DNA from: Pelomonas saccharophila_A
GTDB lineage: Bacteria > Pseudomonadota > Gammaproteobacteria > Burkholderiales > Burkholderiaceae_C
Assembly: GCF_031458095.1 (NCBI RefSeq)
Contig: NZ_JAVDXU010000001.1
Coordinates: forward strand, 2,108,001 to 2,172,000
Reading direction: 5' to 3'
Length of the DNA: 64,000 nucleotides
Shown here piece by piece: positions 52,105 to 59,586 of this stretch. The position numbers were made by a program, and so were the translations under genes. Numbering within the stretch: the stretch's first letter is position 1; each line of letters starts with the position of its first letter. The notes under the pieces are model-generated. The model did not search any database and was not told where the DNA came from. It saw only the letters and a list, made by a program, of their open reading frames with translations.

Positions 52105-54191
52105 CGGCGCTGACGGCCGATTTCAGCCTCGCCCTGCAGGCCGTCAGTGCGCCAGCCCTTGTGCATGGATCGGATCGCATCCTGTTCGCCAACACGGCAA
52201 TGGAGCGCCTGCTGGGCTATGGCCTGGAGGCGCTGCAGCAGATGTCGCCGCACGGTTGGGCAGCGCCGGAGTTCGCGGACGAGCTGCAGAGCTATGGCCA
52301 TCGCTGCCTGGCCGAGGAAGGCGAGCTGCCCGCGATCGAGATCGAGGCGTTGACGGGGAGCGGCTCGCGGCGCGTGCTGGAAGTCAAGGCGCATCGCGTC
52401 ATGCTCCACAGCCAGCCCTGCGCGGTACTGACCGGGCAGGATCTCAGCGACATCCGCCATGTGCAGACCAGCCTGCTGGACATCGGCCGCGTGCTCTACC
52501 AGATCATCGAAAACAACCCGGTGGCGACCTTCGTCATCGACAAGTCGCACCGCATCACACAGTGGAACGCTGCCTGCGCCCAGCTCACCGAGCGCGAGGC
52601 CACCGACATGATGGGACGCGACGACGCCTGGCGCGCCTTCTATCCCGAACAGCGGCCGCTGCTGGCCGACCTGATCCTGGACGGCACCGTCGAGCAGGAA
52701 TGCGAGCGCCTCTATGGCCGCCACTGCAGTCGCTCGCCGCACCTGCCCGACGCCTACGAAGTGGAAGGCTACTTCCCCAACTTCGGCCGCGAAGGCCGCT
52801 GGCTGTTCTTCACCGCCGCCCCGCTGTTCGACACGCATGGCCAGGTCGTCGGTGCCATCGAGACGCTGCAGGACGTCACCCGGCGGCGCGAGGCCGAACG
52901 CGAACTGCGTCGGCACCGCACCGAGCTGGAAACCATGGTGGCGGACCGGACGGCCCAGCTGCTGAGCACCCATCATGAACTCGAGGCCTTTCTCGAGAAT
53001 GCATCGGTCGGCATCATCTCGACCGCCAACCAGCAGGTGCAGCGCGGCAATCGGAAGTTCATCGAGATGTTCGAGCTGGGTGACGTGGCGCCACATGGCC
53101 TGCCGACGCGCCGGCTGTTCAAGAGCGATGCCGACTACGAAGCCTTGCGCTGGGTGGCCAGGCCGGTGCTGTCCCAGGGCGGTTCGATGCTGCACGAGAC
53201 CGAGCTGTGCACGCTGGCCGGCAACTCGCTGTGGGTGCAGATCATTGCCTATGCCGCCGACCCCGCGGACCCGGAGGCTGGTACGTGGTGGCTGCTGCAG
53301 GATCGCACCGAGGTGCGCCGCGTGCAGCAGGAACTGGAGCTGAACTACGAGCGCATCAAGCAGACCAACTTCCGGCTGGAGGAAGCCCAGAACCAGCTGC
53401 TGCAGTCCGAGAAGATGGCCTCCATCGGCCAGCTCGCCGCCGGCGTGGCCCATGAGATCAACAACCCCATCGGCTTCGTCAGCTCCAACCTCGGCTCTTT
53501 GCGCGGCTATGTCCAACCCGTCTTCGCGCTGCTCGAGCTGCTGAAGAAGACGCCCGCCGACGAGCTGCCGGGCGATGTGCGCGCTGAACTCGACCGGGTG
53601 GACGCCGCCGTCGATCTGAGCTTCGTGCAGGAGGACCTGCCCCAGTTGCTCGACGAGAGCGAGGAGGGGCTGTCGCGGGTCAAGAAGATCGTGCAGGACC
53701 TGAAGGACTTCTCCCGCGTCGACCACGCCGACTGGCAGGACGCCGACCTCAACGCCGGGCTGGACTCGACGCTCAACGTCGTCATGAACGAGGTCAAGTA
53801 CAAGGCCGAGATCCGCAAGGACTACGCCGTGCTGCCCCCGGTGCACTGCATCGCCGCGCAGCTCAACCAGGTCTTCATGAATCTCATCGTCAACGCGGCC
53901 CATGCCATCAAGGAAAGGGGCACGATCACGCTGGCCACGCGCGCCGAAGGCGACTGGGTCTGCATCGAAGTCGCGGACACGGGCAGCGGCATGAGCGAGG
54001 AGGTCAAGCGGCGCATCTTCGAGCCCTTCTTCACGACCAAGCCCGTCGGCCAGGGGACGGGCCTGGGCCTGTCCCTGTCCTTCTCCATCGTGCAGAAGCA
54101 CGGCGGCCGCATCGAGGTGGACTCCAAGCCCGGGGTCGGCACGCGCTTCTCGGTCTGGATTCCCGTGCAGCCAGCCTCCACCCAGCCGTGA
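52101..54191 (+). CDS. PAS sensor histidine kinase (first of two paralogues)
   Basis: A 696-residue soluble kinase with three PAS-like domains (about 10-100, 125-260, 290-400), a coiled coil and a HisKA/HATPase_c module. The phosphoacceptor is H451 in GVAHEINNPIGF; the ATP site has LIVNAAHAIKERG, VADTGSGMSEEVKRRIF, TTKPVGQGTGLGLSL. No membrane segment is present. I chose GTG at 52101 (GTGA overlap with the regulator stop) over GTG at 52098 because the AGAGGTGA is better spaced. The last 700 or so bases are almost identical to the second kinase gene. Confidence 0.88.
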   Translation: MTALTADFSLALQAVSAPALVHGSDRILFANTAMERLLGYGLEALQQMSPHGWAAPEFADELQSYGHRCLAEEGELPAIEIEALTGSGSRRVLEVKAHRVMLHSQPCAVLTGQDLSDIRHVQTSLLDIGRVLYQIIENNPVATFVIDKSHRITQWNAACAQLTEREATDMMGRDDAWRAFYPEQRPLLADLILDGTVEQECERLYGRHCSRSPHLPDAYEVEGYFPNFGREGRWLFFTAAPLFDTHGQVVGAIETLQDVTRRREAERELRRHRTELETMVADRTAQLLSTHHELEAFLENASVGIISTANQQVQRGNRKFIEMFELGDVAPHGLPTRRLFKSDADYEALRWVARPVLSQGGSMLHETELCTLAGNSLWVQIIAYAADPADPEAGTWWLLQDRTEVRRVQQELELNYERIKQTNFRLEEAQNQLLQSEKMASIGQLAAGVAHEINNPIGFVSSNLGSLRGYVQPVFALLELLKKTPADELPGDVRAELDRVDAAVDLSFVQEDLPQLLDESEEGLSRVKKIVQDLKDFSRVDHADWQDADLNAGLDSTLNVVMNEVKYKAEIRKDYAVLPPVHCIAAQLNQVFMNLIVNAAHAIKERGTITLATRAEGDWVCIEVADTGSGMSEEVKRRIFEPFFTTKPVGQGTGLGLSLSFSIVQKHGGRIEVDSKPGVGTRFSVWIPVQPASTQP
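53421..54123 (+). repeat. Long direct repeat, copy 1 (kinase 3' half)
   Basis: About 703 bases that recur at 56657-57359 (offset 3,236) with only two substitutions noticed by eye (at 53969 and 54051 or their equivalents). It covers the HisKA and HATPase domains. Outside the block the two kinase genes differ much more, pointing to gene conversion or recent recombination rather than simple duplication. Confidence 0.8.
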
Positions 54192-54510
54192 AGCCTCAAC
54201 AGGTCCTTGCGTGAATCGCAGGGCCTGGACATAGGAGGCAGACGCCCGATGCCGTGATGGCAGCGGTGCCGGTTGTCATGGGCCCTCAAGAATGCGGTCA
54301 GCCCGATTGCGCACGCTCCTGCCGACTGCGTGAAGTAGTTCCTTTGAATTTTGGAAGCGTTGGCGCTCAATTGAATCAACGTGACTCACGTGACAAACGG
54401 AACTAACGTGACACCGCAGACAGGCCACTGAACTCAGGCCTTCACGGCGTTGAGCACCAAACCACGCAGCACAGCGGCGGCGAGGCTTCATCCATCAAAG
54501 CTTGCATGTC
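54192..54510. other. 319-base intergenic region between the two sensor clusters
   Basis: No gene is visible. It is less GC-rich than its surroundings and holds the four tandem 9-mers listed separately (54379-54414). The segment after the kinase stop (54192-54330) has no recognisable hairpin or coding sequence; the remainder precedes the HTH-REC gene and probably contains its promoter. Confidence 0.6.
54379..54414. repeat. Four tandem 9-bp repeats upstream of the HTH-REC regulator
   Basis: ACGTGACTC, ACGTGACAA, ACGGAACTA and ACGTGACAC follow one another without gaps; three share ACGTGAC, the third differs at two of those seven positions. They end 96 bases before the ATG at 54511. The layout resembles an array of binding sites for a small DNA-binding domain such as the one encoded next. 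Confidence 0.6.
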
Positions 54511-55110
54511 ATGCCCTCTGAACCCACTCCCTCGACGGCCCTTGTCCTGACCTCCCGAGAAGCCGGGCAGCGGTGTGGAGTCAGTTTCCGCACTGTGATC
54601 CGTTGGATTGAGCGCGGCGACCTGGTGGCCTATCGCCTGCCCGGCCGGGGCGACTACCGGATCGCTCTGGCCGACCTTCAGGAGTTCACGCGCCGTCATG
54701 GCTTGCCCGAGCCCGTGGCCGCAGCTGAGGCGTCCGCTCCGTCCAATCGTGTCCTCATCGTTGACGACGACGCCCCGATGGCTCGAGCGATCCAGCGCGT
54801 GCTGCGCCCCGCGGGCTATGACACGCTGATCGCCACCGACGGCTTCCAGGCTGGTTCGCTGCTGCACAGCTTCGCCCCCTCCCTCATGACGCTCGACCTG
54901 CATATGCCGGGTATGGATGGCTTCGGCGTGCTGCGCTTCCTTCGGGACAGCATGCCACGGCCCGATCTGCGCGTGCTGGTGGTTTCGGGTGAGTCGCAGC
55001 AGCGGCTGCGCGAAGCCCGTGATCTGGGGGCCCACGAAACACTCGCCAAGCCGTTCGTCAACGAGCAATTGCTGGCAGCGGTGCGCGGGCTGCTGACGAG
55101 CTCGCGCTAA
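54511..55110 (+). CDS. Response regulator with N-terminal excisionase-type HTH and C-terminal receiver
   Basis: A 199-residue protein of inverted design. An N-terminal MerR/excisionase-like helix-turn-helix (LTSREAGQRCGVSFRTVIRW, then IERGDLVAYRLPGRGDYRIA) is joined to a receiver domain (VLIVDDDAPMARAIQRVL, phospho-acceptor D129 in LMTLDLHMPGMDG, KPFVNEQLL). Most response regulators have the receiver first. ATG at 54511 is used, with a TTG further upstream as an alternative. It lies between two paralogous kinase modules and may be phosphorylated by either. The four 9-mer repeats upstream are a likely site for autoregulation. Confidence 0.8.
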   Translation: MPSEPTPSTALVLTSREAGQRCGVSFRTVIRWIERGDLVAYRLPGRGDYRIALADLQEFTRRHGLPEPVAAAEASAPSNRVLIVDDDAPMARAIQRVLRPAGYDTLIATDGFQAGSLLHSFAPSLMTLDLHMPGMDGFGVLRFLRDSMPRPDLRVLVVSGESQQRLREARDLGAHETLAKPFVNEQLLAAVRGLLTSSR

Positions 55111-55122
55111 GGAGGCACTGGC

Positions 55123-55182
55123 ATGACGACCTCGGCCTCGACACGACCTGGCTGGTCGGACCTGGGCTGCGAAGACTGCTGA
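55123..55182 (+). other. Small frame with a strong ribosome site, possible leftover gene start
   Basis: AAGGAGG at 55109-55115 and an ATG seven bases later open a 19-codon frame, MTTSASTRPGWSDLGCEDC, then TGA. The ribosome site resembles that of the response regulator at 51538. It may be what is left of the 5' end of a deleted regulator gene, or a leader peptide; the product itself is unremarkable. Confidence 0.3.
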
Positions 55183-55256
55183 GCCACTAACCAAACAGCG
55201 CCGACGTGCCTACATTGTTTCTCAACGGAAAGCCGGGCTCAGGAATAGACCGCATC

Positions 55257-55334
55257 ATGCTGGGTATCACCAATGTCAAGTGGGGCAGCGATGCTTCCTT
55301 CGCCCTCGAGGATCTGGGCGAGGTGGAGCTGTGA
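55257..55334 (+). pseudogene. Free-standing tail of a response regulator (25 codons)
   Basis: ATG at 55257 opens MLGITNVKWGSDASFALED and ends in TGA overlapping the kinase GTG (GTGA). It corresponds to the tail GITHVKWGSDGSFILED of the regulator at 51538, in the same position directly before the paralogous kinase. The receiver domain is gone. It could be a deletion relic or a retained micro-protein, since the frame and coupling are intact. Confidence 0.6.
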
Positions 55335-57421
55335 GCCAAGGGCCGCTACACGACGGTTTCCGGCTTGCGCTGCAGGCGGTCACCACGCCGACCTTGGTGC
55401 ATGGCGCCGACAAGATCCTGCTCGCGAACGCTGCGATGCAGCGCCTGCTGGGCTATGGCGAGGACGAGTTGCAACGGATGCCACCGCACGGATGGGCCAC
55501 AGCGGAACATGCCTCGGAGCTGCAGCGCTACGGCGAGCGCTGCTTGAGTGAAGAAGGCGAGCTCCCGGCCATCGAAATCGAGGCTTGCACGGGCAGTGGT
55601 GCGCGCCGGGTGCTGGAGATCAAAGGCCAGCGCGTCGTGCTGCCCGACCAGATCTGCGTCGTGCTGACGGGGCAGGACCTCAGCGACATCCGTCATGTGC
55701 AGAACAGCCTGCTGGACATGGGCCGTGTGCTCACCCAGATTCTCGAGAACAGCCCGGTCGCCACGTTCGTCATCGACAGGGAGCACCGGGTCACGCACTG
55801 GAATTCCGCCTGCGCCCAGACGACGGGCCGAGAAGCCGCCTTCATGCTGGGCCGCGACGACACCTGGCGAGCCTTCTATCCCAGGGCCAGACCGCTGCTG
55901 GCGGAACTGATCGTCGATGGGCGAGTTGCGGAGGAGCATGCACGCCTGTACGGCGGCCTATGTCGCCCATCGCCTCACATCGCCAACGCCTACGAAGTCG
56001 AGAGCTTCTTTCCCGATTTCGGTCAAGGGGGGAGTTGGCTCTTCTTCACCGCCGCGCCCATCATTGACATGAACGGAGATGTCGTCGGCGCCATCGAAAC
56101 GCTTCAGGATGTCACGCGGCGACGCCAGGCTGAGGACGAGTTGCGCCGCCACCGCGCCGAGCTCGAAAACATGATCGCCGACCGTACGGCCCAGTTGCTC
56201 AGCACCCATCACGAGCTGGAGGCCTTCCTCGAGAACGCGTCGGTGGGCATCGTCGCTACCGCTCACCAGCGGGTGCAGCGCGGCAACAAGAAGTTCATCG
56301 AGATGTTCGAGCTCGGTGACGTCTCGCCCCATGGGCTGCCGACGCGCCGCCTGTTCAAGAGTGACGAAGACTTCGAAGCCCTGAGCCAGATCGCCTATCC
56401 CGTGCTGTCGCAGGGCGGCTCGCTGCTGCACGAGATGGAGGTCTGCACGCTGGCCGGCAACACGCTGTGGGTGCAGATCATTGCCTACGTGTCCAACCCG
56501 CAGGAGCCGACGGCGGGCACCTGGTGGCTGCTGCAGGATCGCACCGAGGTGCGCCGCGTGCAGCGTGAACTGGAGCTGAACTACGAGCGCATCAAGCAGA
56601 CCAACAACCGGCTCGAGGAGGCGCAGAACCAGCTGCTGCAAGCCGAGAAGATGGCTTCCATCGGCCAGCTCGCCGCCGGCGTGGCCCATGAGATCAACAA
56701 CCCCATCGGCTTCGTCAGCTCCAACCTCGGCTCTTTGCGCGGCTATGTCCAACCCGTCTTCGCGCTGCTCGAGCTGCTGAAGAAGACGCCCGCCGACGAG
56801 CTGCCGGGCGATGTGCGCGCTGAACTCGACCGGGTGGACGCCGCCGTCGATCTGAGCTTCGTGCAGGAGGACCTGCCCCAGTTGCTCGACGAGAGCGAGG
56901 AGGGGCTGTCGCGGGTCAAGAAGATCGTGCAGGACCTGAAGGACTTCTCCCGCGTCGACCACGCCGACTGGCAGGACGCCGACCTCAACGCCGGGCTGGA
57001 CTCGACGCTCAACGTCGTCATGAACGAGGTCAAGTACAAGGCCGAGATCCGCAAGGACTACGCCGTGCTGCCCCCGGTGCACTGCATCGCCGCGCAGCTC
57101 AACCAGGTCTTCATGAATCTCATCGTCAACGCGGCCCATGCCATCAAGGAAAGGGGCACGATCACGCTGGCCACGCGCGCCGAAGGCGACTGGGTCTGCA
57201 TCGAGGTCGCGGACACGGGCAGCGGCATGAGCGAGGAGGTCAAGCGGCGCATCTTCGAGCCCTTCTTCACGACCAAGCCTGTCGGCCAGGGGACGGGCCT
57301 GGGCCTGTCCCTGTCCTTCTCCATCGTGCAGAAGCACGGCGGCCGCATCGAGGTGGACTCTGAACCCGGGGTCGGCACGCGCTTTGCGGTCTGGATCCCG
57401 CTGCAGCCGCCGTCGGCTTGA
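55331..57421 (+). CDS. PAS sensor histidine kinase (second paralogue)
   Basis: A 696-residue kinase collinear with the one at 52101: three PAS-like domains, a coiled coil and HisKA/HATPase_c with H453 in GVAHEINNPIGF and the same ATP-site motifs. The PAS half is clearly diverged (for example SNPQEPTAGTWW against ADPADPEAGTWW), whereas the catalytic half is nearly identical at DNA level. The start is GTG at 55331, overlapping the stop of the small tail frame; the in-frame extension upstream to 55280 has no support. Its dedicated receiver may be the HTH-REC protein upstream. Confidence 0.88.
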   Translation: MSQGPLHDGFRLALQAVTTPTLVHGADKILLANAAMQRLLGYGEDELQRMPPHGWATAEHASELQRYGERCLSEEGELPAIEIEACTGSGARRVLEIKGQRVVLPDQICVVLTGQDLSDIRHVQNSLLDMGRVLTQILENSPVATFVIDREHRVTHWNSACAQTTGREAAFMLGRDDTWRAFYPRARPLLAELIVDGRVAEEHARLYGGLCRPSPHIANAYEVESFFPDFGQGGSWLFFTAAPIIDMNGDVVGAIETLQDVTRRRQAEDELRRHRAELENMIADRTAQLLSTHHELEAFLENASVGIVATAHQRVQRGNKKFIEMFELGDVSPHGLPTRRLFKSDEDFEALSQIAYPVLSQGGSLLHEMEVCTLAGNTLWVQIIAYVSNPQEPTAGTWWLLQDRTEVRRVQRELELNYERIKQTNNRLEEAQNQLLQAEKMASIGQLAAGVAHEINNPIGFVSSNLGSLRGYVQPVFALLELLKKTPADELPGDVRAELDRVDAAVDLSFVQEDLPQLLDESEEGLSRVKKIVQDLKDFSRVDHADWQDADLNAGLDSTLNVVMNEVKYKAEIRKDYAVLPPVHCIAAQLNQVFMNLIVNAAHAIKERGTITLATRAEGDWVCIEVADTGSGMSEEVKRRIFEPFFTTKPVGQGTGLGLSLSFSIVQKHGGRIEVDSEPGVGTRFAVWIPLQPPSA
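56657..57359 (+). repeat. Long direct repeat, copy 2 (kinase 3' half)
   Basis: Near-identical copy of 53421-54123, see that entry. The identity ends at the codon after IEVDS, where AAG (Lys) in copy 1 becomes GAA (Glu) in copy 2. Confidence 0.8.
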
Positions 57422-57582
57422 GTCTGTGTGTCCTTCGTGACACAAAGCAACGACACGGCAGTAACTCACGAAATCCAGGCTGGCGGCATCGCAAGCTCAC
57501 GCCGCCCGCCGAGGCAGAAGTCACGCACCGCTCCCACCGGGCGGTGCTTGCCGCCAACCCGGCACCTAGACTGACCCTGTTT

Positions 57583-57677
57583 CACAACCCTGAGGGCAAA
57601 CCCGTCGAAAGGCGGGGACGCAAAGCCACCGGCCTACCGCACTTGCATCGCGCAAGTGCCACGGCAGCGGGGCCGCC
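57583..57677 (+). ncRNA. Cyclic di-GMP-I (GEMM) riboswitch
   Basis: The conserved GEMM-I core is present: AGGGCAAACC, then CGAAAGGCGGGGACGCAAAG, CCACCGGCCTACC, a variable stem (GCACTTGC with GCAAGTGC) and ACGGCAGCGGGGCCGCC. The GNRA-type GAAA loop and its receptor-side CCTA both fit. It lies 52 bases before the S53 protease start and should make that gene respond to c-di-GMP. Whether binding turns expression on or off is not clear. Confidence 0.85.
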
Positions 57678-57693
57678 AAGACCGGCAGGTCTT
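57678..57693 (+). promoter_or_regulatory. Hairpin following the riboswitch (possible expression platform)
   Basis: AAGACC-GGCA-GGTCTT directly follows the aptamer. It lacks a T-run immediately after (GATCGGCG) but TGGCCCTCTTTCG lies 20 bases on. It could be part of a switch controlling transcription or access to the start codon. Confidence 0.4.
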
Positions 57694-57728
57694 GATCGGC
57701 GTGGCCCTCTTTCGCACGAGAACCGGCC

Positions 57729-59546
57729 ATGCGCAGTACCCGCCACCTCTCCTGGACTTCCTGGACCCTCAGCCTGCTGACCGCCGCGGCCCTGACCGCC
57801 TGCGGTGGCGGCAGCGGTGACAGCCCGACCGTCCAGGTCAGCGAGGCCGCTTCGGTCATCAATCTCAGCGTGGACCTCGACGAAGGTGCCACCGCTTCCG
57901 GCGTCGTCGCCCAGCCCAGCTTCCACACCGCCGCGGTCGATCTCGAAGAGCCCGACAACGGCGCCGCACCGCATCGCGCCCTGGCCCTGTCCGGCATCAC
58001 CACCAAGGGCCTGACGCGCGAACGCCTGGACGACGCCATGCGCCCGCGTGCCTTCGCCGCGGGCAACGGCGAAGCCGCCCCCATGGCCTCGTCGACCGCC
58101 ATGACGGTCTACACGCCGGCCCAGATCCGCGCCGCCTATGGTCAGCCGGCCCTGCCTGCCAGCACCGCCGGCCTGACGGCAGCCCAGGCCGCCCAGCTCG
58201 GCGCCGGCCAGACGATCTACATCGTCAACGCCAAGCACGACCCCAATATCGCCGCCGAACTGGCCGCCTTCAACGCCAAGTTCGGCCTGCCAACCTGCAG
58301 CAACCGCACGCTGGCCGCCAATGCCAGCCTGCCGCTGGCTGCCGCCTCGAGCTCGAGCTGCGAGCTGGTCATCGCCTACAGCACGAGCGCAGGCGCCCTG
58401 ACCGCCACCGCGCCCGCCTACGACAGCGGCTGGGCCACCGAGATCGCCCTGGACGTGCAATGGGCCCATGCCACCGCGCCGCTGGCCCGCCTCGTCCTCA
58501 TCGAGGCGCCGGATGCCGGCGTCAGCAGCCTGTCCAAGGCCGTGGCCCTGGCCAACCGGATGGGCGCCGGCGTCGTGTCCATGAGCTTCGGCGCTTCGGA
58601 AGGCAGCTGGACGTCCAGCTATGACAGCGCCTTCTCCACCGCCGGCATGAGCTATCTGGCCGCCACCGGCGACAACGGCGCGGCCGTGTCCTGGCCTTCG
58701 GTGTCGACCCGCGTCGTCGCCGTCGGCGGCACCACCCTCAGCTACAACGGCAGCGGCGCCCGCAGCGAAACGACCTGGACCGGCACCGGCGGCGGCACCA
58801 GCGCCTATGTCGCCCTGCCCAGCTATCAGAGCGGCACCATCGGCGGCTATGCCAAGCGCGCAGTCGCCGACGTGGCCTTCAACGCCGACCCCAATTCCGG
58901 CCAGTACGTGGCGCTGATCAGCCCGGGCACGACGACGACGCGCTGGGTCAGCGCCGGCGGCACCAGCCTGGCCACGCCGCAATGGGCCGGCCTGCTGGCC
59001 GTCGCCAACGCCATGCGCACCGCCTCCGCCAAGTCCCTGCTCGGCCAACCGCATGCGGCGCTGTACCAGCAGATCGGCGCCGTGCCGACGAGCTACGCCG
59101 CCGCCTTCAAGGACGTGGCCAGCGGCAGCAACGGCACGTGCACCGGCTGCACGGCCAAGACCGGCTACGACACGCCCACCGGCTGGGGCACGCCCAATGT
59201 CAGCGCCCTGCTGACCAGCCTGAGCGGCGCCAGCGCGACGACAACCAGCGGCGGCTCGACGACGACGCCCAACACGACCGGCCCCCAGCTGACCACCACC
59301 AGCCTGAGCGGCACCGCCGGCCGGGCCTTCAGCGGCACCATCGGCTATTCGGCACCTGGCGCCACTTCGCTGAACATCAGCATCACCGGTGCCGCCAGCG
59401 GCATGGTCTTCTCCGGCAGCAGCACGGGCCTGACGGTGGCCTGGGCCAACCCGGTGGCCGGCCGCACCCATCTCGTCATCACGCTGAAGGACAACCTCGG
59501 CCGGACGACGACGGGCACGGTGGTCGTGACGATCAACACCCCATAA
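57729..59546 (+). CDS. Sedolisin-type serine-carboxyl peptidase (S53 family), lipoprotein
   Basis: A 605-residue secreted protease. The signal ends in a lipobox (LTAC-GGGSG), so it is probably a lipoprotein. The S53 catalytic residues are placed: E238 and D242 in ATEIALDVQW, the oxyanion aspartate region near GDNGAAVSWP, and the nucleophile S413 in GGTSLATPQWAG. FKDVASGSNGTCTG and TGYDTPTGWGTPN are the calcium-site region. A Thr/Ser-rich linker and an Ig-like C-terminal domain (from about 525) follow. S53 peptidases are usually acid-active. The upstream c-di-GMP-I riboswitch suggests it acts in matrix or surface-adhesin turnover when lifestyle changes. Confidence 0.88.
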   Translation: MRSTRHLSWTSWTLSLLTAAALTACGGGSGDSPTVQVSEAASVINLSVDLDEGATASGVVAQPSFHTAAVDLEEPDNGAAPHRALALSGITTKGLTRERLDDAMRPRAFAAGNGEAAPMASSTAMTVYTPAQIRAAYGQPALPASTAGLTAAQAAQLGAGQTIYIVNAKHDPNIAAELAAFNAKFGLPTCSNRTLAANASLPLAAASSSSCELVIAYSTSAGALTATAPAYDSGWATEIALDVQWAHATAPLARLVLIEAPDAGVSSLSKAVALANRMGAGVVSMSFGASEGSWTSSYDSAFSTAGMSYLAATGDNGAAVSWPSVSTRVVAVGGTTLSYNGSGARSETTWTGTGGGTSAYVALPSYQSGTIGGYAKRAVADVAFNADPNSGQYVALISPGTTTTRWVSAGGTSLATPQWAGLLAVANAMRTASAKSLLGQPHAALYQQIGAVPTSYAAAFKDVASGSNGTCTGCTAKTGYDTPTGWGTPNVSALLTSLSGASATTTSGGSTTTPNTTGPQLTTTSLSGTAGRAFSGTIGYSAPGATSLNISITGAASGMVFSGSSTGLTVAWANPVAGRTHLVITLKDNLGRTTTGTVVVTINTP

Positions 59547-59563
59547 GACTCGGCCTAGCATGC

Positions 59564-59584
59564 GGGCTCCTCATCCAGGAGCCC
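59564..59584 (+). promoter_or_regulatory. Stem-loop enclosing the ribosome site of the following gene
   Basis: GGGCTCCT-CATCC-AGGAGCCC, an 8-bp perfect stem whose 3' arm contains the AGGAG of the ATG at 59587. It also lies just after the S53 protease stop, so it may be a terminator or a translation switch. It resembles the hairpin at 9281-9307. Confidence 0.5.
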
Positions 59585-59586
59585 CC

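Noticed and set aside
54379..54414. Small CRISPR array or plasmid-type iterons of a replication origin
   Set aside because: Units are 9 bases with no spacers and there is no replication protein; the context is a regulator promoter.
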